Positions 6,150 to 7,179 of a DNA stretch of 7,179 nt are shown here, in pieces. The stretch's first letter is position 1; each line of letters opens with the position of its first letter. The notes beneath the pieces were generated by a model. It did no database searches. It saw only the letters and a program-made list of their open reading frames with translations, and was not told the origin of the DNA. This DNA comes from an uncultured Fidelibacterota bacterium (GTDB taxonomy: Bacteria > Marinisomatota > Marinisomatia > SCGC-AAA003-L08 > GCA-002707645), in assembly GCA_913020255.1 (NCBI GenBank), contig CAJWAW010000033.1:1-7179 (forward strand), given 5' to 3'. The translations under genes were made by a program, and so were the position numbers.

Positions 6150-7179
6150 AAGTTTTTTTAGTAAAAAATTATTTTTCTTATTTTTTTTATTAGTAATATT
6201 TATCTACTTGAAATATCTGTTTGAGGAAGATCATAGAATTAAAAAAAAATTCATCGAATTAAATAATATTGATTTATATATTTTGCCAGTAAATAATATT
6301 AATCTAGAGAGCACCATTACTCAATATAATTTTTTTGACTCTCCCTTAATTTCATATTCAATAGATAATTCAAAAGAATTACTATTTCGAAATTCATTGA
6401 AAACATGCGACAAAGCTAAATTAAATATTTATTCTCGCTTGTTTTCTGATGCGAGCTTTAATGGTTTTCTTAATCAAATATCAGCATTAAGCTACCCTGA
6501 TTCAATAAACAATTATACAATCGATTTATTATCTAATATAACTCCTGTCTTAATAAGCTATTTATCAGATAAAAAAATAAATAAGGATATTGTTAAAAAT
6601 CTATTTTATTCCATGTTAATTGATGATATTGATTACATGAAATATAATAGATATAAAAAAATAAATTTAATGTTTAATTCTCCTTTAAATGGAAAATCTG
6701 ATTTTGAAAATAGGTTGTCAGTATTATTTGAAACCTTGCAAAGTATGGATAAACAGGGTCTAAAAATTCAATATATTAAATTTTACAATAGCTATTCTTA
6801 TAATTTGTTTGAAGATTTCAAGAAAATCAATAGTCTTAATATTAATTCTATTTTGCAGGATCGTATTATCTATTATGATAATAAAATAAAACCTGACAAC
6901 CTCCCTTTTAATACTGATGATGTATTAATTAATAACATAAATAATTACTTGACAAATGAATCATTAAATGGTGAAAAATATAAAATAATTAAAAAAATTA
7001 ATTATAATTATAATAACTTCGTAGAAGTTGATGATAAAAGTATTATGGAAATACTTGATCAGATAGAAATTAATATAAATAATTTTAAGATGAATGCAAA
7101 TATTAAATCAGATCTTAAAATTGAAAATATTTTAAATGATTTAGCGCAGTTAAAAAAATATTTTTCTAATTACCTAAAT
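6130..7179 (+). CDS. Unrecognised membrane-anchored protein, 3' partial
   Basis: A frame open for 350 codons from GTG 6130 to the right edge, with no stop inside the window. An in-frame TAA at 6121-6123 blocks any earlier start. GTG overlaps the ATPase gene by 20 bases but lacks a good ribosome site, so the start is the likeliest option rather than certain. The N-terminus is 'MEVKEIKSFFSKK', then a hydrophobic segment (about residues 14-28, 'LFFLFFLLVIFIYLKYL'), then a charged stretch and a long Asn/Ile/Lys/Tyr-rich region without further membrane segments. This predicts an inner-membrane anchor with a large periplasmic domain. The tail (about 300-350) looks helical. That layout is shared by MCE/MlaD proteins, and the upstream gene is ABC-type, but I see no MCE motif. 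FtsX is unlikely because no second membrane segment appears. I do not recognise the family. Confidence 0.65.
   Translation, partial: MEVKEIKSFFSKKLFFLFFLLVIFIYLKYLFEEDHRIKKKFIELNNIDLYILPVNNINLESTITQYNFFDSPLISYSIDNSKELLFRNSLKTCDKAKLNIYSRLFSDASFNGFLNQISALSYPDSINNYTIDLLSNITPVLISYLSDKKINKDIVKNLFYSMLIDDIDYMKYNRYKKINLMFNSPLNGKSDFENRLSVLFETLQSMDKQGLKIQYIKFYNSYSYNLFEDFKKINSLNINSILQDRIIYYDNKIKPDNLPFNTDDVLINNINNYLTNESLNGEKYKIIKKINYNYNNFVEVDDKSIMEILDQIEININNFKMNANIKSDLKIENILNDLAQLKKYFSNYLN

Noticed and set aside
6130..7179. Last gene as FtsX, making the ATPase FtsE
   Set aside because: FtsX has further membrane segments after a short periplasmic loop; none appear within 350 codons, and the ATPase lacks the LSGGQ and switch His expected of FtsE.
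6130..7179. Last gene as an MCE/MlaD protein
   Set aside because: The single-anchor layout fits, but I cannot see the MCE glycine/proline pattern, so it is left as a hypothesis only.
1..7179. Minus-strand genes, tRNAs, CRISPR arrays, insertion sequences
   Set aside because: The + strand is almost fully occupied by supported genes; I saw no cloverleaf, spaced direct repeats, terminal inverted repeats or transposase motifs.

Overview
The window is a very AT-rich stretch of bacterial DNA, visibly well under 30% GC, with A/T-ending codons and long homopolymer runs. All genes lie on the + strand and are tightly packed. The largest gaps are 70, 52 and 48 bases, and several genes abut or overlap. 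A predicted outer-membrane beta-barrel with a signal peptide points to a Gram-negative cell. The low GC, compact layout and family mix (YhaM-like OB-HD protein, DUF6580 membrane protein, orphan barrel) would suit a streamlined marine lineage such as Marinimicrobia (SAR406) or a relative in the FCB group. This placement is inference. AAGGAG-type ribosome sites before several genes argue mildly against Bacteroidota.

Layout. Positions 3-824 hold the 3' part of an OB-fold plus HD-domain protein of YhaM type whose HD metal-ligand residues appear to be lost. Positions 850-876 hold an 8-codon ORF with an ideal ribosome site. It is followed without a gap by a DUF6580 integral membrane protein (877-1377), and that gene, again without a gap, by a TTG-started outer-membrane barrel (1378-2883). 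All three ORFs share one reading frame and are separated only by TAA codons. One base later comes a small NAD(P)H-dependent FMN reductase-like flavoprotein (2885-3394). After the 70-base gap comes the thioredoxin system: trxA (3465-3788) and trxB (3790-4722), one base apart. After 48 bases, a stand-alone class I glutamine amidotransferase (4771-5469) overlaps by one base a degenerate ABC-type ATPase (5469-6149). That gene overlaps by 20 bases an unrecognised membrane-anchored protein starting at a GTG (6130), which stays open to the right edge of the window.

How they fit together. trxA/trxB form the NADPH-thioredoxin reductase-thioredoxin chain, and the preceding flavoprotein may add another NAD(P)H-dependent redox activity. 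The DUF6580 protein and the barrel look translationally coupled and may act at the inner and outer membranes, respectively, on the same cargo. The ABC-like ATPase and the following membrane protein are coupled and probably form an envelope complex, but no permease lies inside the window.

The parts most worth attention are the two apparent pseudoenzymes (HD domain and ABC ATPase), the unrecognised last protein, the uninterrupted single-frame chain 850-2883, and an 11-T run inside the barrel's signal peptide. I saw no tRNA, rRNA, CRISPR, mobile element or convincing terminator, and no credible minus-strand gene.
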